Source: Planctellipticum sp942493135 (lineage in GTDB: Bacteria; Planctomycetota; Planctomycetia; Planctomycetales; Planctomycetaceae). From it: 64,000 bases of DNA. The position numbers were made by a program, and so were the translations under genes. The notes under the pieces are model-generated. The model searched no databases. It saw nothing but the letters and a program-made list of their open reading frames with translations, and was not told the origin of the DNA. The DNA lies in NCBI GenBank assembly GCA_942493135.1, contig OW818684.1, positions 6,386,001 to 6,450,000 on the forward strand. Reading direction: 5' to 3'. This document shows, one piece after another, positions 8,292 through 18,001 of this stretch (position 1 is the first letter of the stretch; every line of letters starts with the position of its first letter).

Positions 8292-9470
8292 ATGCATCAG
8301 ACGGATGTTGCGATCGTCGGCGGAGGGATTGTGGGGCTGTCGACGGCGTATCGTCTGCAGCAACGGCTGCCGGGCGTTTCGCTGACGATCATCGAGAAAG
8401 AGAGATCTGTCGCCCATCACCAGACGGGGCACAACTCCGGGGTGCTGCATTCGGGCATCTACTACAAGCCTGGCTCGCTCCGGGCGGAAAACTGCCGCCT
8501 CGGCAAGCTGGCGATGGAGGAATTCTGCACGCAGGAGGGAGTCCCTTTCGAGCTGTGTGGCAAAGTGATTGTCGCCACGGAAGCGGCCGAGCTGGAATCG
8601 CTGCAGCGGATCCTCGAACGCGGACAGGCGAACGGCGTCCGTTGCGAGCTGATCGACGCGGCGCGGCTGCGTGAGCTGGAACCGCATGCCCGCGGCGTGC
8701 AGGCGATCCACGTGCCCGATGCGGGGATTGTGGATTATCGCCAGGTCTGCGAACGGCTGGCGGAGAGAATCGAAGCCGCCGGCGGCAAGATTTTCCTCAG
8801 CTCGAAAGTGACCCGCCTGCTGAAACGTGGCAGCCGGATGATCGTGGACACGACCGAAGGGGACATCGAAGCCAGGCTGGTGGTGAACTGCGCAGGGCTT
8901 TACAGCGACCGCGTGACGTGGATGTCGGGACAGCACCCGGACGCTCAGATCGTTCCCTTCCGAGGGGAATACTTCGAGCTGAAACCGTCCGCGCAGCACC
9001 TCTGCCGGGGGCTGATCTACCCGGTTCCGGACCCGGATTTTCCGTTCCTGGGGGTTCACTTCACGAGAATGATTCACGGCGGCGTGGAGTGCGGCCCGAA
9101 TGCGGTCTTCTCGTTCTCGCGGGAGGGCTACTACAAGACCAGTTTCAATCTGTTCGATACGATCGAGTCACTGACCTATCCCGGCTTCATCCGGCTGATG
9201 CTCAGGCACTGGGATGCCGGGCTGGCGGAAATGTGGCGCTCGATGAGCAAGAGGGCGTTCGTCGAAGCCCTCCAGCAGCTCGTGCCGGAAATCCAGCGGG
9301 AAGATCTGGTTCCGGCCCCTGCAGGGGTCCGGGCTCAGGCGTTGACGCGAGACGGCCGGCTGGTCGACGACTTTCTGATTCTCGAAAACGACCTGACTAT
9401 CAACGTTTGCAACGCGCCCGTCGCCGGCTGCCACGGCATCGCTGAATATCGGAAGCATGATCGTCGATAA
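8292..9470 (+). CDS. lhgO: L-2-hydroxyglutarate oxidase, 3' end probably frameshifted
   Basis: 392 residues as read. M-H-Q-T-D-V-A-I-V-G-G-G-I-V-G-L-S-T is the FAD Rossmann motif, and H-Q-T-G-H-N-S-G-V-L-H-S-G-I-Y-Y is the DAO-family segment typical of LhgO. The enzyme oxidises L-2-hydroxyglutarate to 2-oxoglutarate, passing electrons to the respiratory chain. The start is ATG 8292; in-frame upstream sequence does not match the family. The last 22 residues read poorly. Dropping one G near 9420 gives N-A-P-S-P-A-A-T-A-S-L-N-I-G-S, the expected family ending, and moves the stop to 9490-9492. The indel is either a sequencing error or a recent mutation. Confidence 0.93.
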   Translation: MHQTDVAIVGGGIVGLSTAYRLQQRLPGVSLTIIEKERSVAHHQTGHNSGVLHSGIYYKPGSLRAENCRLGKLAMEEFCTQEGVPFELCGKVIVATEAAELESLQRILERGQANGVRCELIDAARLRELEPHARGVQAIHVPDAGIVDYRQVCERLAERIEAAGGKIFLSSKVTRLLKRGSRMIVDTTEGDIEARLVVNCAGLYSDRVTWMSGQHPDAQIVPFRGEYFELKPSAQHLCRGLIYPVPDPDFPFLGVHFTRMIHGGVECGPNAVFSFSREGYYKTSFNLFDTIESLTYPGFIRLMLRHWDAGLAEMWRSMSKRAFVEALQQLVPEIQREDLVPAPAGVRAQALTRDGRLVDDFLILENDLTINVCNAPVAGCHGIAEYRKHDRR

Positions 9471-9524
9471 GGTTGCGCTGCGGTTGGGTTAGCATCGGGC
9501 GGTTGTGGGCTTCGGGGCACAAGA

Positions 9525-9546
9525 GGCCGGGCGCGCCCGGCCCTAC
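9525..9546 (-). repeat. REP-like palindrome with GTAGGG foot
   Basis: The 18-base perfect palindrome GGCCGGGCGCGCCCGGCC spans 9525-9542. On the minus strand it is preceded by GTAG (9543-9546), giving the GTAG-plus-hairpin layout of repetitive extragenic palindromes. It sits where lhgO and the pseudo-receiver gene converge and could also terminate transcription in both directions. The foot matches the paired element at 39870-39938. Confidence 0.5.
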
Positions 9547-9896
9547 TGCAAGTTGAGCCAGCCCTTCAGGAGCTGCGGAAGCTGGGCTGTCAACCGGCTG
9601 CGGGGCAGGACTTCCCGGCAGCCGGCGGCCTCGGCTGCTGCGAACGCCTCGACCGCGACATGCGGGCCGAAGGCGATCACGGGAATCGCCCCCGCAATCT
9701 GGCAGAGTTCTGGCAGGTTGAGGTCCGACGCCTGCAGATCGACGATCACGACGCCATATGGAGTCTGGCCCAGTTTGTCGATCGCCCCGGCCTGAGAGGC
9801 GGCCATGTCGACAGTTCCACCCAAGGCCGCCGCGGTTCCCGTGATCTTGCTGCCGAAGAACAGATCTTTCGACAGCAGCAGTCCGCGGGCGGGCAT
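9543..9896 (-). CDS. Receiver-like (pseudo-receiver) domain protein
   Basis: 117 residues. The pattern is that of a CheY-like fold: Y-G-V-V-I-V-D-L-Q keeps an Asp at the phospho-acceptor position, I-P-V-I-A-F-G-P follows as the next strand, and the A-A-E-A-A-G-C-R-E-V-L stretch matches the alpha-4/beta-5 region. The N-terminal acidic pair and the conserved Lys of true receivers are not evident (K-D and P-R-S instead), so phosphorylation is doubtful. It follows the CaMKII-AD gene by 36 bases on the same strand. It has no output domain. Function is unknown. Confidence 0.6.
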   Translation of the reverse strand: MPARGLLLSKDLFFGSKITGTAAALGGTVDMAASQAGAIDKLGQTPYGVVIVDLQASDLNLPELCQIAGAIPVIAFGPHVAVEAFAAAEAAGCREVLPRSRLTAQLPQLLKGWLNLQ

Positions 9897-9932
9897 ACAG
9901 GGAACCTGACTTTCCGGGGAGCGGAAGACGAC

Positions 9933-10322
9933 TCAGCAAGGGGTCCGATGGAAATGGACGTGCTTCCAGCCGGCGGCCGACTTCTGCCAGACGCGGGTTT
10001 CCATCGCCGCGGTGGAAACCGGTGCGCCGGAAGCGTCCAGCTTCTGGACCAGCCGGACGTAGCTCACGACGGCCGCTTCACCGAGCACTCGCACATGCGG
10101 TGAGGCGATTGACGACTGCTTCGCCGGTTTTGCGGCTGGACCGGCAGGCAAGTCGAAGTAGAACTTATGAAACGGCAGGCCTTCCGCCAGGTGCCCGAGG
10201 GCTTCCGGCTCGAAGCAGGTTATCGAGGGACAGCAGAGCGATTCGTAGGTCGCCCAGTCGCCGGCATCGATGGAGACGAGAAGTCGACGGCTCAGGTCCA
10301 GCAGCTCGGTTTCGACAGACAT
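9933..10322 (-). CDS. CaMKII association-domain (SnoaL-like/NTF2 fold) protein
   Basis: 129 residues. E-L-L-D-L-S-R-R-L-L, then D-A-G-D-W-A-T-Y, C-F-E-P-E-A, F-H-K-F-Y-F, and the closing V-H-F-H-R are the hallmarks of the calcium/calmodulin-dependent kinase II association domain family, an NTF2-like oligomerising fold. Bacterial stand-alone members are common but their function is not defined; some bind small ligands or act as assembly hubs. It lies between an FHA gene and a pseudo-receiver gene on the same strand, so a signalling context is possible but only inferred. Confidence 0.8.
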   Translation of the reverse strand: MSVETELLDLSRRLLVSIDAGDWATYESLCCPSITCFEPEALGHLAEGLPFHKFYFDLPAGPAAKPAKQSSIASPHVRVLGEAAVVSYVRLVQKLDASGAPVSTAAMETRVWQKSAAGWKHVHFHRTPC

Positions 10323-10442
10323 GATATTCCGCGAGAATTGGGGCGCCGGTCAGGCGCAAAAGTCATCCACAAGTCATTCCCGGCAGATTACCCGCGGAGT
10401 CGACGGCCGCCAAGCGATCGCGGCACAACTCCAGGCCGGCAG

Positions 10443-11051
10443 TCAGAGATTCCGCAGAAACTTGCCGAGATCGTCTCCGGGATCTTCAGCCGCCTTTTCT
10501 CGGGATGGGCCCGGTTCCGGAGGCATCAACCATCCCTGGCCGGGGATTCCGGTTTCGATCGTACTCTGCTGGCCATTGAGATCCAGCGTCATCGAGCCGG
10601 TCGCATCGCCTGACGCCGGCCCCTCGTGGCCCGCCGGGCGGAGCGCCACAGAGGATTCCGCCGACTCCCGTTGAAAGTCCTCGAAGGAAAAGCCGCCACC
10701 TCGTGGCGCCGACTCCTCATCGTCGAGGACATTCTGCACGTCGCGGGCGACAGGCATCTCGATCTCAACGATGAATCGAACCGGCCCGACGAGCAGCAGC
10801 GCCCCGTTTGCCAGCGGAGTCGGAATCCCCGGGATGATCGCCCGGCCGTTCACCAGCGTTCCGTTGGAACTCCCCAAGTCCTCGACGAGCACCCCGGCGT
10901 CGGTATTCAGAATCCGACAATGCTTTCGACTGACTTCGGCGGAGGCGATCTTGAGGCGGCAGTCCGCACTCCGACCGATGACGAGTTCTGCCGGCAGGCG
11001 GACAGAACGAAGATTGGCGCCGGAATTATCGATGCGAAGCCGCGCCTGCAT
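10443..11051 (-). CDS. FHA domain protein
   Basis: 202 residues. The N-terminal 90 residues form a forkhead-associated domain: V-I-G-R-S-A-D-C, V-S-R-K-H-C, D-L-G-S-S-N-G-T-L-V-N-G. FHA domains bind phosphothreonine peptides, so this protein probably reads Ser/Thr kinase signals. The remaining 110 residues are acidic and low in complexity with no recognised domain. It is upstream of the CaMKII-AD and pseudo-receiver genes on the minus strand with a gap of about 120 bases, so co-transcription is possible. Confidence 0.88.
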   Translation of the reverse strand: MQARLRIDNSGANLRSVRLPAELVIGRSADCRLKIASAEVSRKHCRILNTDAGVLVEDLGSSNGTLVNGRAIIPGIPTPLANGALLLVGPVRFIVEIEMPVARDVQNVLDDEESAPRGGGFSFEDFQRESAESSVALRPAGHEGPASGDATGSMTLDLNGQQSTIETGIPGQGWLMPPEPGPSREKAAEDPGDDLGKFLRNL

Positions 11052-11278
11052 GGGTCGGTGTGCCCGGTTCGATCATGGTTGGCCCGCTCCTCCATGATAC
11101 CGCGTCGAGCGTCAACACTCGATGGCGATTCTAGTTGCTGTCTCCTGGCCCGGCTGGATCCGCCAGCAGAACCTCTGTCAGATGCCGCAGACAACGTCGC
11201 AATGGCCGACGCGAATTCAACGAACAGCCCGACCATATCCGGCCGGGCAGCTCGTCAGTTCGACTGGATACGCTGAGA

Positions 11279-12562
<1,284 letters not shown>

Positions 12563-12655
12563 CAGCTTTCCTTCAACGCGGCTGAACGTGGTTCGGTAGT
12601 ACTCGCTAAGAAGAGAGTCAGCGGCGCGTCCTGAGCCCTGATTGAAGGCAATACG

Positions 12656-13090
12656 CTACGGTTCGATCGGTGCCTCAGCACCGGGGTCTTCCCCCCGTCC
12701 CTGGATCGAGTCAGTCGGCAACGTTTCAGCGGAATCTTCAGCAGTCGCGGCGGAAGCGGAATCGCTGGCAGAACCGGTACTCTTCGTTACCGTTCCCGAA
12801 GCAGTTCCGCGGCTTCCGCCGGTCAACTGTCGATGGCTGGAGGCTGACAACCGGCTCTTGATGGATCGGAATTCGTCCTCGGACAACTCACCCCGCTGGT
12901 GCAATTCACGGAACTGGCTGAGCATTTCGAGGCTGTCCTCCGCAGGACCGTCATCGTCGCGAAATCGAGCCCGCAGCCAGATGATTGCCCCGATCAGGAC
13001 CCCCAAAACGACAACGATCGGAACCCATTGCTCAGGCGAGGCCGCGACTTGCCAGAGCTGATCGTAGAATTCAGACTTCCGGGGAGGCAT
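12656..13090 (-). CDS. Single-pass membrane protein with SHOCT-like segment
   Basis: 144 residues. One membrane helix at about 22-41 (W-V-P-I-V-V-V-L-G-V-L-I-G-A-I-I-W-L), then L-S-Q-F-R-E-L-H-Q-R-G-E-L-S-E-D-E-F-R-S-I-K at about 57-78. This matches the short SHOCT-like helix-turn-helix that often oligomerises. The C-terminal half is Ser/Thr/Ala-rich and disordered. The role is unknown. It lies about 90 bases upstream of clpX on the same strand. Confidence 0.75.
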   Translation of the reverse strand: MPPRKSEFYDQLWQVAASPEQWVPIVVVLGVLIGAIIWLRARFRDDDGPAEDSLEMLSQFRELHQRGELSEDEFRSIKSRLSASSHRQLTGGSRGTASGTVTKSTGSASDSASAATAEDSAETLPTDSIQGRGEDPGAEAPIEP

Positions 13091-13653
13091 CGGTCGGTTC
13101 CGACTGAGTGGGACGAGTTTGCTCCAAGTTGAGTCGCTCCATCAAGTATCGCCGCCTGGACCCGCTTCGACAACCCGCCGGGACGAATCCAGGTCAGAAT
13201 GACATAGCACTTGCTGTGCCGCGAGTTGTTGGAACCTTCAGTACCTTCAGGGAAACATCGCGAAACGCGTTCCACGCCCGGCGGCGGAATTCCACACCCC
13301 TGCAAGGACTTGTAGCGGCAAATTCTGCCGGTTTCGCTCTGGTGAGGGAATGCCAGTTTTCGCGTTGGCTTTGTAAGCGTTACACGGCGGCCGCAAGTCT
13401 GTCGAGCCGGCCGCCGCCCTGGCGCCGTCGCTGGCGGACCGTTCGACAGAGTGTCCGCTGGCGCTGGCCAGGACCCGGCAATGCCTTTTGCTGCGGAATC
13501 GTCAGCGATATTCTTGTGCAGCGTCTGTAGCGGAGGCACTCGCCTGGCGGCGTTGCGTCGAATTGGAGGCGCTGTCCGCTTTGAGGGGCCGCTCAGCCTC
13601 GTTGAGTTCTTTCAACTGTGCGGTTCCGCCGCCGGTTTCTCTGGAGTCACACC
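13091..13653. other. 563-base intergenic region before the sugar/lactone gene group
   Basis: No credible gene was found. The one notable site is a small palindrome at 13372-13384. The remainder shows no clear promoter, hairpin or repeat. Confidence 0.4.
13372..13384. promoter_or_regulatory. Palindrome TGTAA-GCG-TTACA, LacI-type operator candidate
   Basis: TGTAAGCGTTACA has perfect 5-base arms around a CG-containing centre, resembling LacI/GalR-family operators (and cre-like sites, though one base shorter). It lies about 270 bases upstream of a sugar isomerase/mutarotase/lactonase group. No LacI-type regulator gene is present in the window, so this is only a candidate. Confidence 0.25.
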
Positions 13654-14490
13654 ATGCGCTGCGCCGTAACGGTTTCGCTCGTCGCCGAGGCGAAGGCCGG
13701 TCCGTTCGTGTTTCATGACGATCTGGCTTCGGCATGCTGCAAGGCGAAAGAGCTTGGTTACGACGCCATCGAGTTGTTTGCTCCTGGCCCCGATGCCGTG
13801 TCGCCCGAGACCCTGCGGGGACTGCTCCAGGAGCATGGTCTGGGATTGGCGGCCGTCGGCACCGGCGCGGGCTGGGTGAGGCACAAGTTATCGCTGACCA
13901 GCCCCGACGCTGACGTCCGCAGCAAAGCGGTCGAGTTCATCAAGTCCATGATCAGCTTCGGCGGACCGCACGGGGCCCCTGCGATTATCGGTTCCATGCA
14001 AGGCCGCTGGGGGGACGGCGTCTCGCAATCGCAGGCTCTCGATTGGCTGAAGGCCGGCTTGAATGCACTGGGGGCCCACGCGGCGACGTTCGGCGTCCCA
14101 CTGTTCTACGAGCCCCTGAATCGCTACGAAACCAACCTCTGCACGACCATGGCTGCCGGGGTGGCCCTCGTGGAGTCGCTGCAGTCGTCCAATGTCCGGT
14201 TGCTCGCCGACCTGTTCCATATGAATATTGAAGAAGTCGATCTTGCAGCTGCCTTGGAAACCGGCGGAAAGTGGATCGGGCACGTGCACTTTGTCGACAG
14301 CAACCGGCGTCCGGTCGGCGACGGCCACATGAACTACGGCCCGATTATCGCCGCACTTCGCAAGATCGGCTACGCCGGCTACCTGTCCGCCGAGGCCTTT
14401 CCCTGGCCCGATTCCGACGCTGCCGCGGCTCAGACGATTCGCGGGTTCCGCTACTGGGTCGGTCGCCGGACCGAGGACCGGTCCGCATGA
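13654..14490 (+). CDS. Sugar phosphate isomerase/epimerase (xylose isomerase-like TIM barrel)
   Basis: 278 residues. The AP endonuclease 2/xylose isomerase-like TIM-barrel pattern is visible: A-K-E-L-G-Y-D-A-I-E-L-F near the N terminus, P-L-F-Y-E-P-L-N-R-Y-E-T-N with metal-ligand Glu, L-L-A-D-L-F-H-M-N-I-E-E, G-H-V-H-F-V-D-S-N-R, and Y-L-S-A-E-A-F. ATG 13654 is preceded by CTGGAG; an upstream in-frame ATG at 13618 adds 12 residues that do not fit the fold. Substrate is unknown, but the mutarotase and lactonase neighbours suggest catabolism of a deoxy- or ketosugar. Confidence 0.88.
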   Translation: MRCAVTVSLVAEAKAGPFVFHDDLASACCKAKELGYDAIELFAPGPDAVSPETLRGLLQEHGLGLAAVGTGAGWVRHKLSLTSPDADVRSKAVEFIKSMISFGGPHGAPAIIGSMQGRWGDGVSQSQALDWLKAGLNALGAHAATFGVPLFYEPLNRYETNLCTTMAAGVALVESLQSSNVRLLADLFHMNIEEVDLAAALETGGKWIGHVHFVDSNRRPVGDGHMNYGPIIAALRKIGYAGYLSAEAFPWPDSDAAAAQTIRGFRYWVGRRTEDRSA

Positions 14491-14557
14491 TCCCCTTGAT
14501 CAATCTGCCTCCGGCGAGTTCAAGGACGCCTCTCGGTTTCTGCGCGAGACACCAGCC

Positions 14558-15004
14558 ATGCTCAAGCACCGTTTGATTCATCCCGAGATTTCGGCCATCC
14601 TGGCGCGGGCGGGTCACCATGCGAAAGTCCTCATCGCCGACGGTAACTATCCGGCTTCTACCAAGCGGGGACCCAACGCCGAACTAGTCTGCCTGAACCT
14701 GGCTCCGGGGCTGGTGACCGTGGCTCAGGTGTTGGAAACGCTCCTGACGGCAATTCCCGTCGACGAAGTCAATACGATGGGGATTCCGGCGGACGATCCC
14801 TACGCCAAATATGGCGAACCACCCGCCTGGTCCGAGTACCGGGAGATTGTGCAGACGGCGGGCCTGCCGGTCTCATTGACCCCGATCGACAAGTGGGAGT
14901 TCTACGAGGCGGTCAATTCGCCTGACCACGTGCTGACGATTCAGACCGGCGACCAGGCGCTCTGGGCCAATGTGCTCCTGACGCTGGGCTGCCGGGTCGA
15001 CTGA
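14558..15004 (+). CDS. RbsD/FucU family sugar mutarotase
   Basis: 148 residues. M-L-K-H-R-L-I-H-P-E-I-S-A-I-L-A-R-A-G-H-H-A-K-V-L-I-A-D-G-N-Y-P fits the RbsD/FucU start, with the catalytic His/Asp of the G-H-x-x-x-V-L-I-A-D-x-N-x-P motif. The family interconverts alpha and beta anomers of fucose or ribose. The sequence resembles FucU more than RbsD by its I-D-K-W-E-F-Y segment, but the sugar is not certain. The gap to the upstream isomerase is 67 bases, compatible with an operon. Confidence 0.88.
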   Translation: MLKHRLIHPEISAILARAGHHAKVLIADGNYPASTKRGPNAELVCLNLAPGLVTVAQVLETLLTAIPVDEVNTMGIPADDPYAKYGEPPAWSEYREIVQTAGLPVSLTPIDKWEFYEAVNSPDHVLTIQTGDQALWANVLLTLGCRVD

Positions 15005-15154
15005 CTCCGTCCTGCTTGTGAAGAGGCGACGACGTTGTCCCGCAAGGCGGCTTCTTCGTCTCGGAGGAGTTGCATAAACTGTCGTCGATATGCACTCTGG
15101 TGCAGAGCGGGCGGCATGATGCCCGACCGCGTCCTCACATGGGAGAACGATGGC

Positions 15155-16048
15155 ATGGGCCGGATCACGCTGCTGCTCGGACTGATTCTGATCCAGAACG
15201 TCCGCGCCGAAGAGCTGTATGTGGCAACGCCGCTCACGCAGCCCGGCGAATTCACTCCCGGAATTGAAGGTCCTGCGTGCGACCGGGCGGGGAATATCTA
15301 CGCCGTCAACTTCGGAAAGCAGCAGACAATCGGCAAGGTCTCGCCGGACGGAAAAGGAGAAATCTTCGTCACGCTGTCCGGCGAGAGCACCGGCAATGGG
15401 ATCGTCTTCGACCGCGCGGGATCGATGTTTGTCGCCGACTATGTCGGCCACAATGTTCTTAAGGTCGATATGGCCTCGCGGAAATCGACCGTGTTCGCCC
15501 ACGATCCGACGATGAGTCAGCCGAACGACCTGGCCATTGCTCCCAACGGCACGCTCTACGCGAGCGACCCCGCCTGGGGCGCCGGCACCGGTCGGATCTG
15601 GAAGATCGATTCGCAGGGCAAGATGACGAAGGTCGCCGACGACCTCGGGACGACGAACGGGATTGAAGTCAGTCCGGATGGCAAGACGCTGTACGTGAAT
15701 GAGACTTCGAAGCGAAATGTCTGGGCGATTCAGATCCTGGCCGACGGGGCGCTGGGCGCCCGGCGGCTGATTCGACAGTTTTCCGACTTCGGATTCGACG
15801 GCATGCGCTGCGACGTGGATGGAACACTGTTTGTCACTCGCTATCGCAAGGGGACCGTCATCATGATGAAACCGGATGGGGAGATTCTGCGCGAGATCGA
15901 CGTGCTCGGCGACAGGCCGTCCAACCTCTGCTTCGGCGGCCCGGACGGGCGGACGGTCTACGTCACGGAAGTCGAGCACACGCGCCTCGTTCAGTTCCGG
16001 GTCGAACGACCGGGCCTGGCGTGGCAGCGGTGGCAGGAAAAGCCGTAG
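15155..16048 (+). CDS. SMP-30/gluconolactonase/LRE family protein
   Basis: 297 residues with a signal peptide (M-G-R-I-T-L-L-L-G-L-I-L-I-Q-N-V-R-A, cleavage before E-E-L). Six-bladed propeller blocks follow: G-P-A-C-D-R-A-G-N-I-Y-A-V-N, N-G-I-V-F-D-R-A-G, Q-P-N-D-L-A-I-A-P-N-G, T-N-G-I-E-V-S-P-D-G-K-T-L-Y-V-N-E, and G-M-R-C-D-V-D-G. The metal-binding Glu/Asn/Asp of lactonases are in these blocks. It probably hydrolyses a sugar lactone in the periplasm. ATG 15155 is preceded by GGGAGAACG. It stands downstream of the mutarotase gene. Confidence 0.88.
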   Translation: MGRITLLLGLILIQNVRAEELYVATPLTQPGEFTPGIEGPACDRAGNIYAVNFGKQQTIGKVSPDGKGEIFVTLSGESTGNGIVFDRAGSMFVADYVGHNVLKVDMASRKSTVFAHDPTMSQPNDLAIAPNGTLYASDPAWGAGTGRIWKIDSQGKMTKVADDLGTTNGIEVSPDGKTLYVNETSKRNVWAIQILADGALGARRLIRQFSDFGFDGMRCDVDGTLFVTRYRKGTVIMMKPDGEILREIDVLGDRPSNLCFGGPDGRTVYVTEVEHTRLVQFRVERPGLAWQRWQEKP

Positions 16049-16069
16049 GAAACGCGGTTAGGAGTTTCG

Positions 16070-16187
16070 ACCACGAATGACTCGAATTCGCGCGAATCAA
16101 TGGATGATGAAATTGAACGCTGAACGACGGTGAGATCGCGAAGGCTGTCGGCTTCGTCCATTCGTGCCGATTCATGTCATTCGTGGT
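16070..16187. repeat. Inverted CACGAAT-phrase repeat
   Basis: The left arm begins ACCACGAATGACTCGAAT at 16070. The right arm, read as reverse complement from 16187, begins ACCACGAATGACATGAAT and continues CGGCACGAATGG. The arms are about 55 bases apart and lie between the SMP-30 and RidA genes. The phrase recurs about every 10 to 11 bases, and the element is related to the one at 5398-5611. Confidence 0.6.
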
Positions 16188-16224
16188 TCAGTTTTTCGAA
16201 CAGGTCTTTGAGAAAAGGTCAGGC

Positions 16225-16665
16225 ATGTCAGCGCAGCGCAAAGCGGAGCAGCTCGGGGTCACTTTTGAGAAGCAGGAGCCGGGGTATCTCAATCTCTGCA
16301 TCCGTTCGGGGAATCTGCTGATCACCTCCGGTCACGTCAGCGAATCCAAAGGGAAGCTCGGGGCGGGGATGACCGTCGAAGAGGGTTACGCCGCGGCGAA
16401 GCAGTGCGCGATCAAGATCCTTAGGTCGGTCTGGAACGCTCACGGCACGCTCGACGATCTGAAGGTGATCAAGCTGCTCGGCTGCGTGAATTCGACGCAG
16501 GAGTTCACCGACCAGCATCTGGTCGTCAACGGCGCCTCCGACTTGCTCCACGAAATCTTCGGCAAGACCGGCGACGGCTACCACGCCCGCAGCGCGCTCG
16601 GCTTCGCGCAGCTTCCGACCGGGGCTGCCGTCGAAGTCGAAGCCATCTTCGAAGTCAAAGATTGA
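16225..16665 (+). CDS. RidA family protein
   Basis: 146 residues. The YjgF/RidA fold is shown by L-L-I-T-S-G-H-V-S, G-Y-A-A-A-K-Q-C-A-I-K-I-L, L-D-D-L-K-V-I-K-L-L-G-C-V-N, and the end H-A-R-S-A-L-G-F-A-Q-L-P-x-G-A-A-V-E-V-E-A-I-F-E-V, whose Arg corresponds to the imine-binding Arg of RidA deaminases. True RidA hydrolyses reactive 2-aminoacrylate-type imines; this longer subfamily may act on other substrates. ATG 16225 has an AAAAGGTCAGG leader. The next gene begins 13 bases downstream. Confidence 0.88.
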   Translation: MSAQRKAEQLGVTFEKQEPGYLNLCIRSGNLLITSGHVSESKGKLGAGMTVEEGYAAAKQCAIKILRSVWNAHGTLDDLKVIKLLGCVNSTQEFTDQHLVVNGASDLLHEIFGKTGDGYHARSALGFAQLPTGAAVEVEAIFEVKD

Positions 16666-16677
16666 TTTCGAGACCCG

Positions 16678-17928
16678 GTGATGTTGAGACTCCTCCCGGT
16701 TCTATGCAGCCTCAGTCTGGCGTGGCCCACAGCCGCGCTGGCTGAGGACTGGCCGCAGTTTCGCGGCCCGCGCGGCGACGGCGCCTGGCAATCGCCGCTC
16801 CTCCCCGAGACGTTTCCCGCGGACGGTTTGAAGACCGCCTGGAAGAGGGAAATCGGCGGCGGCTACGCGGGGATCAGCGTCGTAGGCGATCGTGTCTACA
16901 CGCTGGACAGGCAGACGGCTCCGGCCGAGGTTGAACGCGTTCTCTGCCTTTCGGCTGCACATGGGTCGCTGGTCTGGGAACACCGATATCCCGTCAAGTA
17001 CCAGGGACTCGACTACGGCAACGGCCCCCGGTCGCAACCGACGGTGCACGATGGCCGGGTCTATGCCGTGGGCGCACTCGGGGACGTGCACTGCCTTGAT
17101 GCTGCGACCGGTGAGTTACTGTGGCGATTCCACTATCAACGGGACTGGCACGGCCGGTTGCCGACATGGGGCTATGCGGCGTCGCCGGTGATTCTCGACA
17201 ATCTCGTCATTCTGCAACCGGGGGGAGCAAACGGAACGGGCGTTATTGCCGTGGACCGTCGAACCGGCAAAGAAGTCTGGCGCTCCCTTTCGGACGAGGC
17301 CGGCTATGCCACTCCATTGCTCTTTCACGCTCACAACCGCGATCAGCTCATTGTCTGGACGCCGAGCCACATTCGCGGACTCGACGCCCGGACGGGGGAA
17401 ACTTACTGGTCGTACCCCTATGAAATCACCTACGGCGTCTCCATCGCCAAACCAATCCTGCAGGAAAGCCTGGTCTTCGTCACCGGTTACTGGCACGGTT
17501 CGAAGGCGATCCGGCTCGGCGACACGCCTCAGGATGCGAAACTGGCGTGGGAAGAGAACCGGTATCTCCGCGGACTGATGTCGCAGCCCCTCTATCGCGA
17601 CGGCCGTGTCTACCTGCTCGACAAGCAATACGGACTGACCTGCTTCGAGCTGGCGACCGGAAAGAAGCTGTGGGATGACAAGAACACAATGACACCCCGC
17701 GACCGGAACCCTCAGGCCTCACTGGTCTGGCTGGGCGACTCCGACCGCGCGATCATGTTGAACGCCGAGGGAGAATTGATTCTCGCCCGCCTGACGTCAG
17801 CTGGTTTTGCCGAGCAGTCCCGGACGAAGATCATCGGCTCCACCTGGGCCCACCCGGCGTTCGCCGGCAGTCGCGTCTACGCCCGTAGCGATGCGGAGAT
17901 CGTCTGCGTGGAACTGGTGAGCGAATAA
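16678..17928 (+). CDS. PQQ-binding-like beta-propeller protein
   Basis: 416 residues with a signal peptide ending A-L-A-E-D. It then has the Planctomycete start W-P-Q-F-R-G-P-R-G-D-G and repeated W-x-x-x-(D/G)-x-x-T-G-x-x-x-W blades, such as D-A-A-T-G-E-L-L-W-R-F and D-R-R-T-G-K-E-V-W-R-S. The BamB/quinoprotein-type propeller probably faces the periplasm. Nothing shows that PQQ itself binds. It lies 12 bases after the RidA gene, probably in the same transcript. Confidence 0.88.
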   Translation: MMLRLLPVLCSLSLAWPTAALAEDWPQFRGPRGDGAWQSPLLPETFPADGLKTAWKREIGGGYAGISVVGDRVYTLDRQTAPAEVERVLCLSAAHGSLVWEHRYPVKYQGLDYGNGPRSQPTVHDGRVYAVGALGDVHCLDAATGELLWRFHYQRDWHGRLPTWGYAASPVILDNLVILQPGGANGTGVIAVDRRTGKEVWRSLSDEAGYATPLLFHAHNRDQLIVWTPSHIRGLDARTGETYWSYPYEITYGVSIAKPILQESLVFVTGYWHGSKAIRLGDTPQDAKLAWEENRYLRGLMSQPLYRDGRVYLLDKQYGLTCFELATGKKLWDDKNTMTPRDRNPQASLVWLGDSDRAIMLNAEGELILARLTSAGFAEQSRTKIIGSTWAHPAFAGSRVYARSDAEIVCVELVSE

Positions 17929-18001
17929 TCGAAGAAGGGTTTGGCCGGCTCGGCCTCTTCACGAGCCACCAATCACTACTCACTAACCGCTCTCTCCCCC
18001 C

